A stretch of 64,000 bases of DNA from Myroides odoratus (GTDB taxonomy: Bacteria > Bacteroidota > Bacteroidia > Flavobacteriales > Flavobacteriaceae): NCBI RefSeq assembly GCF_001549985.1, contig NZ_LROZ01000014.1, positions 37,958-101,957 on the forward strand. Reading direction: 5' to 3'. Below the pieces are notes generated by a model that was given only the letters and a program-made list of their open reading frames with translations, had not been told where the DNA came from and ran no database searches. Below, one piece after another: positions 45,245 to 55,543 of this stretch. The position numbers and the translations under genes are program-made. Numbering within the stretch: the stretch's first letter is position 1; each line of letters opens with the position of its first letter.

Positions 45245-46177
45245 TTAGAAGAACCTTGGCGCAGTAATACGCTTATAGCTGTTAAACAAAGTGAATCGCA
45301 TGAATATCTCGTGAGAGCCTGAGTTATAGTTGGCTAATTTTGTTGTTTCCGCATCGTAACTATATCCAACAAAGATATTTTCTGACACTTGGAAACCAAC
45401 TAAACCACTTATAGAAGCATCCCAACGATAAGCAATTCCCGCTGTAAATTTATCAACAAACATAAAGTTTGCAGATAGATCCACTTGCAATGGAGATCCT
45501 TGCTCCATTTTTGCCATAGCTGCAGGTTTGAATTTGATATTGTTATTTAAATCAAACACATACCCCCCTGTTAAATACACGTGCATTTTTTGACGCAGTG
45601 TTTTCGTGTCATTGTCGTTATAACGTGAACGCGTTAACATATTTGGTATAGATAATCCTACATATGCTTTATCTGAGTATAAGAATAATCCCGCTCCAAC
45701 ATTGGGTGTAAACTTATTCTTGATATCATTTTCTGCTACTGGATCTGTCGGATTGTAAATATGCAATTTGCTGTAGTTTACATCTAATAAATTTGCCGAT
45801 CCTTTTAATCCGAAGGCTAATTTAGTGTGGTAATTCAAATCAATCGCATAGGATAAATCAACAGATAGCGTATTATCATCCATTACCCCCAAGTGATCAT
45901 TTACAAAGTTCACTCCTAATCCCAATCCTGAATCTCCTAAAGGTGTATTTACCGATAGGGTTGCTGTTTTAGGAGCTCCTTCTAATCCTACCCATTGGGT
46001 GCGATATAAACCGAAGATGTTTAACCCTTCTCTACTCCCTGCATATGCCGGGTTTATATTGGAATGGTTATACATGTATTGCGTATACTGTGGATCTTGT
46101 TGCGCATAGGTTTGCGTCATGCTGAGCAAACCTATACCTCCAAGAACAATCGTCTGTATTGTGTTTCTTAATTTCAT
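45245..46177 (-). CDS. PorP/SprF-family type IX secretion outer-membrane protein
   Basis: 310 residues. Signal peptide ending TYAQ, then QDPQYTQYMYN and NPAYAGSREGLNIFGLYRTQW, the hallmark start of PorP/SprF proteins, followed by about 14 beta-strand-like segments and an aromatic C terminus (APRFF). SprF is needed for surface delivery of SprB-like type B CTD substrates in F. johnsoniae. Here it directly follows (11-base gap) a gene for a type B CTD protein, so it is probably its dedicated partner. Confidence 0.94.
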   Translation of the reverse strand: MKLRNTIQTIVLGGIGLLSMTQTYAQQDPQYTQYMYNHSNINPAYAGSREGLNIFGLYRTQWVGLEGAPKTATLSVNTPLGDSGLGLGVNFVNDHLGVMDDNTLSVDLSYAIDLNYHTKLAFGLKGSANLLDVNYSKLHIYNPTDPVAENDIKNKFTPNVGAGLFLYSDKAYVGLSIPNMLTRSRYNDNDTKTLRQKMHVYLTGGYVFDLNNNIKFKPAAMAKMEQGSPLQVDLSANFMFVDKFTAGIAYRWDASISGLVGFQVSENIFVGYSYDAETTKLANYNSGSHEIFMRFTLFNSYKRITAPRFF

Positions 46178-46188
46178 CTAGTTTTGAT

Positions 46189-47514
46189 TTAATTAGACTC
46201 CAAATGTAAATTTGCAGCTTTCTTAATCATGCGACTACCATTTTGGTCTTTGTACTCATACGTTACAACGTAGTAGTAGGTACCGCTTGGTAATTTCTTG
46301 CTCTTATCTATGGTTACGCGTCCTTCAGAATATCCTTTGAATACATTTGAACTTCCATCTCCATTAGGGTCATAGCCTTTGGTTTCATATACTTTTACCC
46401 CCCAACGGTTGAAAATCTCTACGGTGTTGTTTGGATATTTATTGATATTATCAATGATAAAGTAATCGTTTTTACCATCTCCATCTGGTGTTACCAAGTT
46501 ATAAATTACGATATCACCATCTAAAATCCAGTCTTTTTTCACTGTAGCTAACGTAAAGAATCCATATCCTTTTACCGCTGCTACCGTCGTGATTTCTTTC
46601 GTTGACATATCCGCAACTCCACCTTCATCTACCCATAGTTGTTGTTTCGCATCCCAACGCACAATGTGCAATTCGTTTTCTGGATCTGCAATAATAGAAG
46701 CTGGCGTTGTACGCTCATCCCAACTTAACGTTAATAGGATGTCACTTTTGGTATCACTTCCTCTATCGATTAACCAGTACTCATTCGTATCCAATTCTTT
46801 GATTACACCCGCTGTTGCCGCGCGTGCAGTAAAGAATTGTTTGTCTTCTGTACGGTATTCTCCAAGGAAAACATCTTTGATATCTTTAGGCGCAGTAATA
46901 CGCGCATAACGATACATCTGTTTATCTCCTTTTGGATATTGGAAAGGTTCATTTCCGATCTTTTCTACTAAACCTTCTGCGTGTGATGCATCATCTACAT
47001 TCGTTGCTTTAGATCCAGGGTGGAAACTCAACATCCCCTTTGATATTTTTGCTTCTGGATCAATTGTAGGATCTACTTTGATGATTCCATCAAGAAAGTC
47101 CATTGTTCCATGAACGTCGATGTTGTTTTGCAAATCAAACGCTACTTCTTTGGTATCGTTATTCAACTGTACATTGTAAAACTTAGAAGGAGATTTACCA
47201 CTTAGCAACTGTGATCCATGCTCATCTTCATAACGGGTAAAAACAGCCGTACTTGTACTGTTATTCTTTCTCTCTTCATCAAAAGAATAATATCCATTAT
47301 TGTTGAAATCGCGGTAAAAATAAGCCGTTCCTCCGTTCACTACAGAAGCTCCCTCTTGGTTATCAAAGCTGTAGATCGTGGAAATAATTCCATCTCTACC
47401 TACAACCATCTCTCCTTGATTAACAAAAGAAGCTTGATTCTCTTGTGCTACTGCCGCTACACTAACACCTAAAATGCTTAGGAAAAGTACTCGGTTGCTA
47501 TATATTTTTTTCAT
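46189..47514 (-). CDS. Surface protein with T9SS type B (gliding-motility-like) C-terminal sorting domain
   Basis: 441 residues. Signal peptide to about AAVAQ, a beta-rich middle part of about 310 residues with no clear family, and from about residue 335 a type [60 protein letters not shown]. This domain sends the protein through the T9SS and, unlike type A CTDs, depends on a PorP/SprF-type partner. It is the only protein of the eight with a recognisable CTD. It may carry or anchor the larger neighbours. Confidence 0.9.
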   Translation of the reverse strand: MKKIYSNRVLFLSILGVSVAAVAQENQASFVNQGEMVVGRDGIISTIYSFDNQEGASVVNGGTAYFYRDFNNNGYYSFDEERKNNSTSTAVFTRYEDEHGSQLLSGKSPSKFYNVQLNNDTKEVAFDLQNNIDVHGTMDFLDGIIKVDPTIDPEAKISKGMLSFHPGSKATNVDDASHAEGLVEKIGNEPFQYPKGDKQMYRYARITAPKDIKDVFLGEYRTEDKQFFTARAATAGVIKELDTNEYWLIDRGSDTKSDILLTLSWDERTTPASIIADPENELHIVRWDAKQQLWVDEGGVADMSTKEITTVAAVKGYGFFTLATVKKDWILDGDIVIYNLVTPDGDGKNDYFIIDNINKYPNNTVEIFNRWGVKVYETKGYDPNGDGSSNVFKGYSEGRVTIDKSKKLPSGTYYYVVTYEYKDQNGSRMIKKAANLHLESN

Positions 47515-47529
47515 ACTCTTTCGTTTAGA

Positions 47530-50469
47530 TTATTGAATAGCAGAATTTAACAACATTGGATTTGTTACAGCAGGACAATCTTTTACTTTTATTTCAAATA
47601 CATTAGACGTTGCTGTACAAGTATTGTTACTTACTTTTAAACGCAATTTTGTACCGTTTAATTGAGTATCCGCATGTTTCACTTCAATTGTATTATTCGT
47701 AACCACAACTTTATTCGTGAAAGTAGCATTAGTTAACGTTTGCCATGTTGTTCCTGTTGTTGAATACTCCCAAGTATAGCTCAATCCTGTACCTGTTGTC
47801 TGCACGGTAGTTGTAACATCAAAATTCGAACAAATTTCCATATCTGTTACTTCTCCGTTGATCACTGGTAAAGCATTAATTGTAATCGTAAATGGTTTCT
47901 TTGGTCCAACACATCCGTCTTTTCCTTCTGCTACATAGTAGTTATGTACCCCAACTGTTGTAGGATTTGGTTCTCCTTCCAGTTTAGTCGTTCCATTAGC
48001 AGCAAAATATACCAAAGCATATTGATTGGTCACTCCTATTTGAGATAAAGCATTTTCTAAAACGATTGGTTCTCCAAAACACACCGTAGTATTCTTTGCT
48101 GTTGGTTCAGTTACCACCTTGTCTACACTAATTTCTAATCTAGCATAACAACCATCTCCCATACCAGGTGTCATCACATAGTACATTCTTTTTGTACCAT
48201 CAGCATTCACAGGGAAATTTCCAGTAATTAATCCATCATTTGAACTATATGTTGTGGGTTGTGTACTAAAGAACTTCGCTCCCGTTGGATATTTTGCTAC
48301 AACTTCGTTTCTTGAAAAACCATTTGCAGGTATATCACAAAAAACTCTGAATTGCATTACATTATTTTCAACTGGTGGGTTACAATTTTGTAAGAAATCA
48401 ACACTCAAAGAAATCGTTGACATAAAATCATCATATACAGGTCCCGCACACGCACCACTTCCGTAATCTCTCACTAAATCTGATCCTACTTCAGTTGTAG
48501 ACGTAGCACCTACTCCAGAAATTTTACCGTTGATACGCACTTCTAAACCACAAACATTAGTAGATAGTAAAACACAGTTATCCGATACTTTGAAGTAATA
48601 TTTTAGCTTCGCTAATAGTGTTTTCTTATCTGCTCTTTGATCTAAAGGCAAAGTACCAATATTCCATACAATTTTTCCTCCTGCAGTAACATTGGGATCA
48701 TTTGTACCACCTGTTGGAGGAAACCAAATTACGCTTCCACCTACTGGAAATCCAGTTTGTACCTCTGCGCCTGCAAAATGTAAATTGGACGGTACAGGAA
48801 TTTCTATTTTTGAAGTGTTTACCGCTTCTGTTCCTTTATTATATACGTCTAATTCAAAACCAAATCGTTGTCCGGGAGAAATTTGTCCGTTATTGCTTGG
48901 AGTTACTCCATCAACAGCTATGGCTTTATTTTCTCCAATAATTTCAGGGACGTAAGCATCTACTGCAAAAACAATATTATAAATAACATAGGTATCTTGT
49001 GTACTTCCATAGCGGAAAGTTGTATTGGTTGCATTATTACCTATATATTTATTGTTGCTATTATCTAAATCAAATTTGGCAATATCAAACCCTGTATTAT
49101 TAATTAAAGAAGGGTTTCTAGCTGTATTTCCTACTGCGATTGAAGAGTTAAAAAAGTTACCTGTTGTATTACCTCCATGAGACAAACGATCATAGTTATT
49201 ACCTCTCTTAATTTCGAAATAATCTCCAGCAATCGTACGATCTCCTTCACCAGCCATCATTCCTAACGTAACATTTACGTTTCCATATTGTGATGCTTTA
49301 AATCCTGAAATAGGCAATTCATACTTGTAATTTCCACCTGCTACATACGCATGTCCATCAAATACCGTAATATCTCTCCATTTCATTGTAGCATTTTTAT
49401 AGATGATAACCATTCCCCATCCTCCATAAAAACCTGTTCCTCCACCATTTCCTTCAATAATTGCTAAATCAGCAACTGTGTAGGTTGCAGCTCCATTTTG
49501 ACGTACATACTCAGTAACATCTGCATAAGCCGAATACATATTACCGTCCTGATTACTTGGATAATAGATATCCGAAGCACTAGCAACTACATCAATATAC
49601 GACTTATCCTTTACTTTTAACTTTACTTTTCTCTTGTCTAATAACTTACTCTCTTGTACTTCCGCTTCTCCAGAAAAATCCATGATCATATAGTTATTAT
49701 TATTTGTATAACTACTACTATTACCATTAGTAGCAGAATTACTAAATAACGTTTTAATTGTCAAGGTAGCCGAACCTGATCGTATCACTAAAGGTTGTTG
49801 TAGTTGTGCTGATTTAATGGAAGAAGAAGGATTTGTTATCCAAGCTGATAATGTTCTCCAATTTCCATTTTCCCATAAAAACACACCGCTCGGAGTAAAA
49901 TCGATAATTGTAGTTGTCCCTTTAAAATCAATTTGATATCTCGTATAAAAATTTCGAGTGGATCCTTCTCTTACCTTAGATAAATTAATTCCATAATTGC
50001 TGAAATTACCTCCTGTAACTTTTATGTCTCCATCATAAACCTCTCTCATTACTGTATTATTAACAGTAAATGTCTGAGCGCTACTTCCTCCATCATGTGC
50101 TCTACCTGACCAATATAAACCTGCATACAGAATCTCCGTACATTCTCCGCCTGGCAATACTAAATCTGCAGAAGATGAGTTAATGGTATTTCCATCTCCA
50201 TCAACATCTACGTAACGCATTAGATTACTACTATTATCTTTTTCTACAGCATAATCTACTAAAGTCATACTCGTATTCCCCAACATCAAGAAATCTCCTT
50301 GTACCTTATAATTTTTCACATTGGTATAAGGAATCGGCGCTTTTGCTGATTGACGTGGTTTAAAGTCTACTTTAATTTGAGCGAATGTTGAAGTTTCTGA
50401 CAATAACACCAGACATAAAGTTAAAACAGTCAAAAGAGAAGCCTTAACGCTCTTCATAAAATTTTTCAT
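47530..50469 (-). CDS. Large exported surface protein with DUF11/Ig-like domains
   Basis: 979 residues from ATG at 50467-50469 (MKNFMKSVKAS); the frame extends 21 codons upstream into the preceding gene, rejected because a good signal peptide (LLTVLTLCLVLLSETSTFAQ) starts right here. The N-terminal half is beta-rich with Tyr/Gly/Asn (lectin- or adhesin-like but unassigned), followed by a DUF11-like region (GFELDVYNKGTEAVNTSKIEIPVP, about 590-700) and Ig/PKD-like domains with TVCFGEPIVLENAL and CVGPKKPFTITINALP. It ends CPAVTNPMLLNSAIQ without a type A or B CTD that I recognise. Probably a surface-exposed structural or adhesive part. Confidence 0.82.
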   Translation of the reverse strand: MKNFMKSVKASLLTVLTLCLVLLSETSTFAQIKVDFKPRQSAKAPIPYTNVKNYKVQGDFLMLGNTSMTLVDYAVEKDNSSNLMRYVDVDGDGNTINSSSADLVLPGGECTEILYAGLYWSGRAHDGGSSAQTFTVNNTVMREVYDGDIKVTGGNFSNYGINLSKVREGSTRNFYTRYQIDFKGTTTIIDFTPSGVFLWENGNWRTLSAWITNPSSSIKSAQLQQPLVIRSGSATLTIKTLFSNSATNGNSSSYTNNNNYMIMDFSGEAEVQESKLLDKRKVKLKVKDKSYIDVVASASDIYYPSNQDGNMYSAYADVTEYVRQNGAATYTVADLAIIEGNGGGTGFYGGWGMVIIYKNATMKWRDITVFDGHAYVAGGNYKYELPISGFKASQYGNVNVTLGMMAGEGDRTIAGDYFEIKRGNNYDRLSHGGNTTGNFFNSSIAVGNTARNPSLINNTGFDIAKFDLDNSNNKYIGNNATNTTFRYGSTQDTYVIYNIVFAVDAYVPEIIGENKAIAVDGVTPSNNGQISPGQRFGFELDVYNKGTEAVNTSKIEIPVPSNLHFAGAEVQTGFPVGGSVIWFPPTGGTNDPNVTAGGKIVWNIGTLPLDQRADKKTLLAKLKYYFKVSDNCVLLSTNVCGLEVRINGKISGVGATSTTEVGSDLVRDYGSGACAGPVYDDFMSTISLSVDFLQNCNPPVENNVMQFRVFCDIPANGFSRNEVVAKYPTGAKFFSTQPTTYSSNDGLITGNFPVNADGTKRMYYVMTPGMGDGCYARLEISVDKVVTEPTAKNTTVCFGEPIVLENALSQIGVTNQYALVYFAANGTTKLEGEPNPTTVGVHNYYVAEGKDGCVGPKKPFTITINALPVINGEVTDMEICSNFDVTTTVQTTGTGLSYTWEYSTTGTTWQTLTNATFTNKVVVTNNTIEVKHADTQLNGTKLRLKVSNNTCTATSNVFEIKVKDCPAVTNPMLLNSAIQ

Positions 50470-50479
50470 AGTTTTTCTT

Positions 50480-50983
50480 TTAGCTTGGTTGTTCCATGGT
50501 ATAAAACAAAACTTCCACAGTTGTATTTCCATTCAATTGATTCAATAGATTTGAAAATCTATTTTGAATAACTGTTTGGTTTAATACTTCATACGATTGA
50601 ATGTAAATGTATTTTAAATTTGGCAATAAGTCTATTAATCCTGTTGGGATCACTAGCTCCTCTTGTCCATCCCAATCAATACTCAACGCAGTTACTTCAT
50701 TCAATTGATTACTGAATTGTCCTGTTAATTTAGCAAAATCACGAGATTGGGTTACCTTCATCACTGATACTTGAACCGTATTTCCTTTAAAAAGTTCAGC
50801 CTCATTTTGAGTTGTTACATAAATCGTTGTAGACGCACCTCGAATCAAATGATTTAGCTGTTCTGCTTGTGTATTACTCAAATTACTCAATTTCGCTTGA
50901 TATCCAATGATATTCTGCGCCTGTGCTTTGATTCCAAAGCACAGAGCAAAAATTAAAGTTATATATAAAATATTTTTCTTCAT
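50480..50983 (-). CDS. Small exported protein of the surface operon
   Basis: 167 residues from ATG at 50981-50983 (MKKNILYITL). The open frame runs 10 codons further into the previous gene, but MKKNILYITLIFALCFGIKAQAQ is a clean signal peptide. The mature part (NIIGYQAKLSNLSNTQAEQL, SIDWDGQEELVIPTGLIDLLPNLKYIY) has an LRR-like or ribonuclease-inhibitor flavour but no named domain. Unknown function. Placement between the fibre-like proteins and the large DUF11 protein suggests a linker or assembly part. Confidence 0.75.
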   Translation of the reverse strand: MKKNILYITLIFALCFGIKAQAQNIIGYQAKLSNLSNTQAEQLNHLIRGASTTIYVTTQNEAELFKGNTVQVSVMKVTQSRDFAKLTGQFSNQLNEVTALSIDWDGQEELVIPTGLIDLLPNLKYIYIQSYEVLNQTVIQNRFSNLLNQLNGNTTVEVLFYTMEQPS

Positions 50984-50990
50984 TATTTGG

Positions 50991-53048
50991 TTATTCTTTA
51001 ACAGAGAAAACAATATTAATAAAGCTTCCTACATTTACATTCGCACTTCCATCTACAGTATAAGTCATTACTCCTTGAGCATCAATGCTTACAATTGTAA
51101 ATACTCCTGGAGTAGCGTATGTTACGTGGAAACCTAGCTCCGTGGCTGGTAACACAGGTAAAGCTGTTGCTCCTGGGCTGCTCATTACGGGTGTTCCAAA
51201 TTGTTTCTGATAAATAGTGTACAAATTAATAGTACCTGTACGAGTTCCATTATTAAAAGTCACCCCTTCTTGTGTCGCTTGATTCGCTGCAGTTGGTACC
51301 ATTACTGATGGCATATAGAAGAATTTTGGCATTACTGCTTTTAATGCTTTCAATACTCCATCTGCATCCGTTACCACTACTTTATCATTTGCTCCTCCTT
51401 TGAATGCTGCCGTGTTGATTTTTTTTACTTGAACACCTCCGTCAGCTTTTATTACAACATGCTCGTCATAAAAAGCATTGGATTGCCCATTTGGAAAATA
51501 GCGATTACCTAAAGTAATAACTTGTTGTTCGGCTGCTGAAATCCATAACCCTTTGTCTGCATTAGCATTAATCTCTGATTTATCACTATTGTGGAATAGT
51601 TGTAATTTCGATTCTTGATTATCAATTTTTTTATTATTTGCAATCAAATTAATAGACGATGTGGTATTACCAAACATATTAATTCCCGTATGATTAGTAT
51701 CATACGTAAACTGATGACTTTGCGTATTTTTCTTAAATGTCATATTAATCAATGAACCAAAATCAACAGTTCTCGTTGAAGCTGAAGGATTAGCTGCTAA
51801 CGTTCCATCATGCGTATAGATATTTTCATGCGCTTTAGGAGTTTCCCAAGAAGTAGCAAGATCCTCTCCTTTTTTTACCGTTGTCAATACTTGCCCTTCA
51901 GTACCTGGAGCAATTTGCCCTGGTGTTAAGGATCCACCGATTTGAGCTAAATCAAGATTTCCTTGTTCTACACCTACCGTATATTCTGTATTATTTCCAG
52001 TTGTACCAGCTCCTGTAGTAACTACAGATACTTTGTTGTCTTTCCCTACAACAGTAGTTGTTTTTTGCTCTCCTTGAATCGCATCTTTCGATACATTCAC
52101 TTGATATACTGTCGTATTTGCACTGGCAGGATCTACAGTAGAGGTCACTGTTGTGTTTACCCCATCTACAACCGTAGAAATCTTTTGTCCAGCTTGAATA
52201 ACAGGACCTAAATCTAATTGACCTGTTTGTCCATTTACTGTTGTATTCAAGACTGTATTATTCGTAATGGTATTGCTAACATTAGCAATAATGTCTGTTG
52301 TTGCTTCTACACCATTTACAGTAGAAATAAGGGTATTCCCATTTGTATTTTCTACTTTACCAATTGTATGTGTCGTTGCTGGTGCAATCGTTGATTGATC
52401 CACCCAAGTTGTAAACTTCCCAGTCGCATCTGTAACCATTACTTGATTCGCTGTACCTGGTGTAATAGCTAAGCTTACCTCTTTTAACGTTGAATTCGCT
52501 CCATTTGTTTCTCCTCCAACTGTAATACCTGTTCCTGTAATTCCTTTTGAACTTGTAAGATTAGTTTCTGTTAAGCTTACTGCTTTCCATTTCCCTTCTG
52601 TTGCATCAAAAGTCAATACTTGATTTGCTGTTGGATTTACATCCGATACAGCAACTCCTTGAATAGCACCTACTATTGTAGCATTGGTTGGTCCTGTTAC
52701 ATCACCTCCTAAGTTAATTGCAGTAATATCTCCTTGTTGAGCAAAACGAACCCAACGATTCGTATCCCAATAGTAGTATCCAGGTGTTACATCGTCAGCT
52801 CCTTTAGCTGTCGTTGCTTGGTTATAAACCATTAACGATTGCTCTGGTGTATTAATCGGTGTTGTACCGTTTACTGTGCTTACTAAGTCAACACGCGGAA
52901 TCAACAATCCTCTTTTAGAGGATTGTATATCTACTGCTGCTGATTTTGCAGGTTTATCTGTACCGAAACCTTGTTGTGCATGAGCTTGTTGCGTACCTAA
53001 TGCCAATACTAAACCAAGTCCTGCAATTCCAATGTATCTTTTTTTCAT
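50991..53048 (-). CDS. Fibre-like surface repeat protein, 685 residues
   Basis: Signal peptide ending AHAQ, then the module GFGTDKPAKSAAVDI, SSKRGLLIPRVDL, TPGYYYWDTNRWVRF shared with the two larger neighbours. Residues about 110-400 are low-complexity Thr/Val/Asn-rich repeats (for example VNGVEATTDIIANVSNTITN, VVDGVNTTVTSTVDPASANT) of tail-fibre or adhesin character. The C-terminal 120 residues (FFYMPSVMVP ... FINIVFSVKE) differ from the C terminus of the other two. Seven bases separate it from the next gene. A beta-fibrous trimer is plausible, not proven. Confidence 0.82.
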   Translation of the reverse strand: MKKRYIGIAGLGLVLALGTQQAHAQQGFGTDKPAKSAAVDIQSSKRGLLIPRVDLVSTVNGTTPINTPEQSLMVYNQATTAKGADDVTPGYYYWDTNRWVRFAQQGDITAINLGGDVTGPTNATIVGAIQGVAVSDVNPTANQVLTFDATEGKWKAVSLTETNLTSSKGITGTGITVGGETNGANSTLKEVSLAITPGTANQVMVTDATGKFTTWVDQSTIAPATTHTIGKVENTNGNTLISTVNGVEATTDIIANVSNTITNNTVLNTTVNGQTGQLDLGPVIQAGQKISTVVDGVNTTVTSTVDPASANTTVYQVNVSKDAIQGEQKTTTVVGKDNKVSVVTTGAGTTGNNTEYTVGVEQGNLDLAQIGGSLTPGQIAPGTEGQVLTTVKKGEDLATSWETPKAHENIYTHDGTLAANPSASTRTVDFGSLINMTFKKNTQSHQFTYDTNHTGINMFGNTTSSINLIANNKKIDNQESKLQLFHNSDKSEINANADKGLWISAAEQQVITLGNRYFPNGQSNAFYDEHVVIKADGGVQVKKINTAAFKGGANDKVVVTDADGVLKALKAVMPKFFYMPSVMVPTAANQATQEGVTFNNGTRTGTINLYTIYQKQFGTPVMSSPGATALPVLPATELGFHVTYATPGVFTIVSIDAQGVMTYTVDGSANVNVGSFINIVFSVKE

Positions 53049-53066
53049 CTTTGTTTTTCTTTTTTA

Positions 53067-55517
53067 TTAGTTACGACCCACAACGATCCATTTCGCTCCG
53101 TTCGATTTGATAATCCATCCTTGATAAGGCATCGCTCCATACGCTAAAACGTCATTTCCGGCTTTGATATTTAAATATCCGTTGTGTGCTTCTGTTGTAT
53201 TCGCAATTTTCACACTAATTGTTTGTCCTTCCGTTCCGTTAACTTCTGGTAAGTTTAACGTTGTATCTGTAGCGCCTAACATTACCTCAATTACGATTTC
53301 GCTCATTGATGGGTGGTAGTTATTTACTACAGAAGTATTTCCACCAATCGTTACGTTACCTTCTTGGTTGATTACTACATTTCCAGCAGCTGTATCAATC
53401 GTTGCCAATTGACCATCTGCTTGTACAACAACTGTTTTGTTCTTTTGAGCTGCATCTGCTGTAGTTAATCCTGTGATTGCTAATGATCCTTTTGCGCTGT
53501 CAATTGCTAAAACAGTAGGTGTATCAATAGTTCCTCCTAAAGCGATATCATTTCCAGTTTTAGTTAAACCGTTTGAAGCCGTTACTGTATTTCCTAAATC
53601 AGTTGGTGTTACCCATTCTGTTACAAAAACACCGTTTTCTTCTTTCGTTACTAAAACTTGACCTGCTGCTGTACCACCTGTAATATCAATCGTAGTTCCA
53701 TCTAATAAAGCTTTCTCTCCACCAACTACACTAATTGATCCTGTTGGAGATGTTAACGCTTTCCCGTTTAACAACTCACCTGTAATTTGTTGATAACTAA
53801 CTGATCCATTATCACCTGCTACTGGAACAGATCCTTTAGGAGCATTTGCAGTTCCTGTATTTGCAGTCATTTTTTCTGCTGTAACAGCACCATCTGTAAG
53901 TTCTGTTGTACCAATGCTTCCTTCTTTGATACTTAAATGAGTTGGAACTAATACTGCATCCTCTAATTGAGAAGCTTTATTTGTACCAATAACAATTTTT
54001 CCATCTGTTGTCAAATCTTGACCAATAGCTGAAGAAACGTTTTGATACGTTACTCCACCTTGTCCGTCAGCTACAGGTACTTGCCCTTCTGTTGCATTGT
54101 TTCCATTCGCTGTATCTTTCGATGTCATTTTATCTGCTGTTACTGCTCCTGCATCAATTTTACTATTTGTAACTGCTCCATCAGCAATACCTAATGTTAC
54201 ATCTTTTAATAAAGCATCTGCAACTTCTAACGTAGTCCCTACAGTTGTACCTGCAGTTACTGTAATTCCATTTCCTGTTAGTTTTTTAGCAACAATCCCC
54301 TCACCTTCAATTGCTTTACCAATCAAGTTTTCTGGAGAAGTTTCTCTTAACACTCCATTTGAATCTGCAACAACTACATTATTTCCTGTTAATCCAGCTT
54401 TATCTAATTCTACTAATCCTTCAACTGCTAACGTATTAGTAGCATCCGTAGTAATTTTAGTTGCACCTGTTAAAGCTCCACCTAATGTAATATCATTCGC
54501 TGCATCTTTTGTCAAACCGTTTGATGCGGTTACTGTATTTCCTAAGTTTCCTGGGGCAACCCATTTTGTAACTTTATTTCCATCAGCATCTGTTCCTGTT
54601 ACCATTACCATATCATTGTCTGCACCAGGAGTAATATCAATTTTCACCTCTTTTAAAAGTGCTGTAGCTCCATTCCCATCAATTGTAATAGAAGATGAAG
54701 TCAACGCTTTTCCGTTTACTCCTTCTGTAATAACATCTTCTAATAATGCTTTTGGCGTCACTACTTTTAAGATTCCATCCGCTCCCATGATCACAATATT
54801 TTGTGTAGTTGCGTCAAATTCTTTTCCTGTAGTACCGTCTAATTTTTCTAAACCTGTAATAGCTAAAGTATTTCCTTTTTCTCCAGGTGTTGTTTCAATT
54901 GTTGTTGCTTTACCTAAAGCTCCACCTAATCCAACGTGTACTTTATCACCAACGATTTCAGCAGTAATACCATTTTCACCTACTACAGATCCTTGAATAA
55001 AATCTTCCGGTTTTACCCATTCTGTTGTATGAACAGTTTCTCCATTAATTACTTCTATTTTCGTAACTAATACTTGTCCTGCTTCAGCTCCTCCTTTTAC
55101 ACTTACTTCGTAATTTGTATCGTGTCCATCTGTTGACGGGGTAACCGTAACATTTGTTCCTGCTGAAACTGTTACTGCATTTCCTGAATTAGATGATACG
55201 AAACGCACCCATCTACCTAATCCTTGTTCTTTTGCATTTGCTACATTTGCAGCTTCCCAGTAATAGAAACCAGGCGTTACATCATTCGCTGTAGCTTTAT
55301 TGTATACGAACAAAGCGTTTTCAGGTTTCGCAACTGGTCCAGCTTCTGTTGTTTTAGTTAAGTCTAATCTTGGGATTAATAAACCTCTTTTGTTAGACAC
55401 GATATCGACAGCTGCTGAACGATCTGGTGTATTTGTTCCAAATCCTTGTTGAGCTACAACATTTGATGTTGTTAACACTGTAAAAGCTACTGCTGCTGAT
55501 AGTATAATTTTTTTCAT
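53067..55517 (-). CDS. Fibre-like surface repeat protein, 816 residues
   Basis: Signal peptide ending NVVAQ; N-terminal module GFGTNTPDRSAAVDIVSN, KRGLLIPRLDL, TPGFYYWEA, GRWVRF. The middle is a set of degenerate repeats with DGAVTAEKM, GAVTADKM, NTVTASNGLTK, LLKDVTLGIAD and LGGALTGATKITTD, similar to trimeric tail-fibre shafts. The last about 65 residues (LNLPEVNGTEGQ, MPYQGWIIKSNGAKWIVVGRN) match the end of the 2021-residue protein. The NTVTASNGLTK block occurs twice (about 330 and 660). Paralogue of its operon neighbours, 18 bases before the 685-residue gene. Confidence 0.83.
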   Translation of the reverse strand: MKKIILSAAVAFTVLTTSNVVAQQGFGTNTPDRSAAVDIVSNKRGLLIPRLDLTKTTEAGPVAKPENALFVYNKATANDVTPGFYYWEAANVANAKEQGLGRWVRFVSSNSGNAVTVSAGTNVTVTPSTDGHDTNYEVSVKGGAEAGQVLVTKIEVINGETVHTTEWVKPEDFIQGSVVGENGITAEIVGDKVHVGLGGALGKATTIETTPGEKGNTLAITGLEKLDGTTGKEFDATTQNIVIMGADGILKVVTPKALLEDVITEGVNGKALTSSSITIDGNGATALLKEVKIDITPGADNDMVMVTGTDADGNKVTKWVAPGNLGNTVTASNGLTKDAANDITLGGALTGATKITTDATNTLAVEGLVELDKAGLTGNNVVVADSNGVLRETSPENLIGKAIEGEGIVAKKLTGNGITVTAGTTVGTTLEVADALLKDVTLGIADGAVTNSKIDAGAVTADKMTSKDTANGNNATEGQVPVADGQGGVTYQNVSSAIGQDLTTDGKIVIGTNKASQLEDAVLVPTHLSIKEGSIGTTELTDGAVTAEKMTANTGTANAPKGSVPVAGDNGSVSYQQITGELLNGKALTSPTGSISVVGGEKALLDGTTIDITGGTAAGQVLVTKEENGVFVTEWVTPTDLGNTVTASNGLTKTGNDIALGGTIDTPTVLAIDSAKGSLAITGLTTADAAQKNKTVVVQADGQLATIDTAAGNVVINQEGNVTIGGNTSVVNNYHPSMSEIVIEVMLGATDTTLNLPEVNGTEGQTISVKIANTTEAHNGYLNIKAGNDVLAYGAMPYQGWIIKSNGAKWIVVGRN

Positions 55518-55543
55518 GATTAATTTCTGATTAAGTAAGGTGA

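Noticed and set aside
54097..54996. A 299-codon open frame on the plus strand, opposite the 816-residue gene (and a 314-codon one at 55680-56624)
   Set aside because: Both lie antisense to clear repeat-protein genes, have composition Ser/Pro/Phe-rich as expected from the complement of Thr/Val/Ala-rich codons, and show no start context, signal or family; they recur because the sense sequence repeats.
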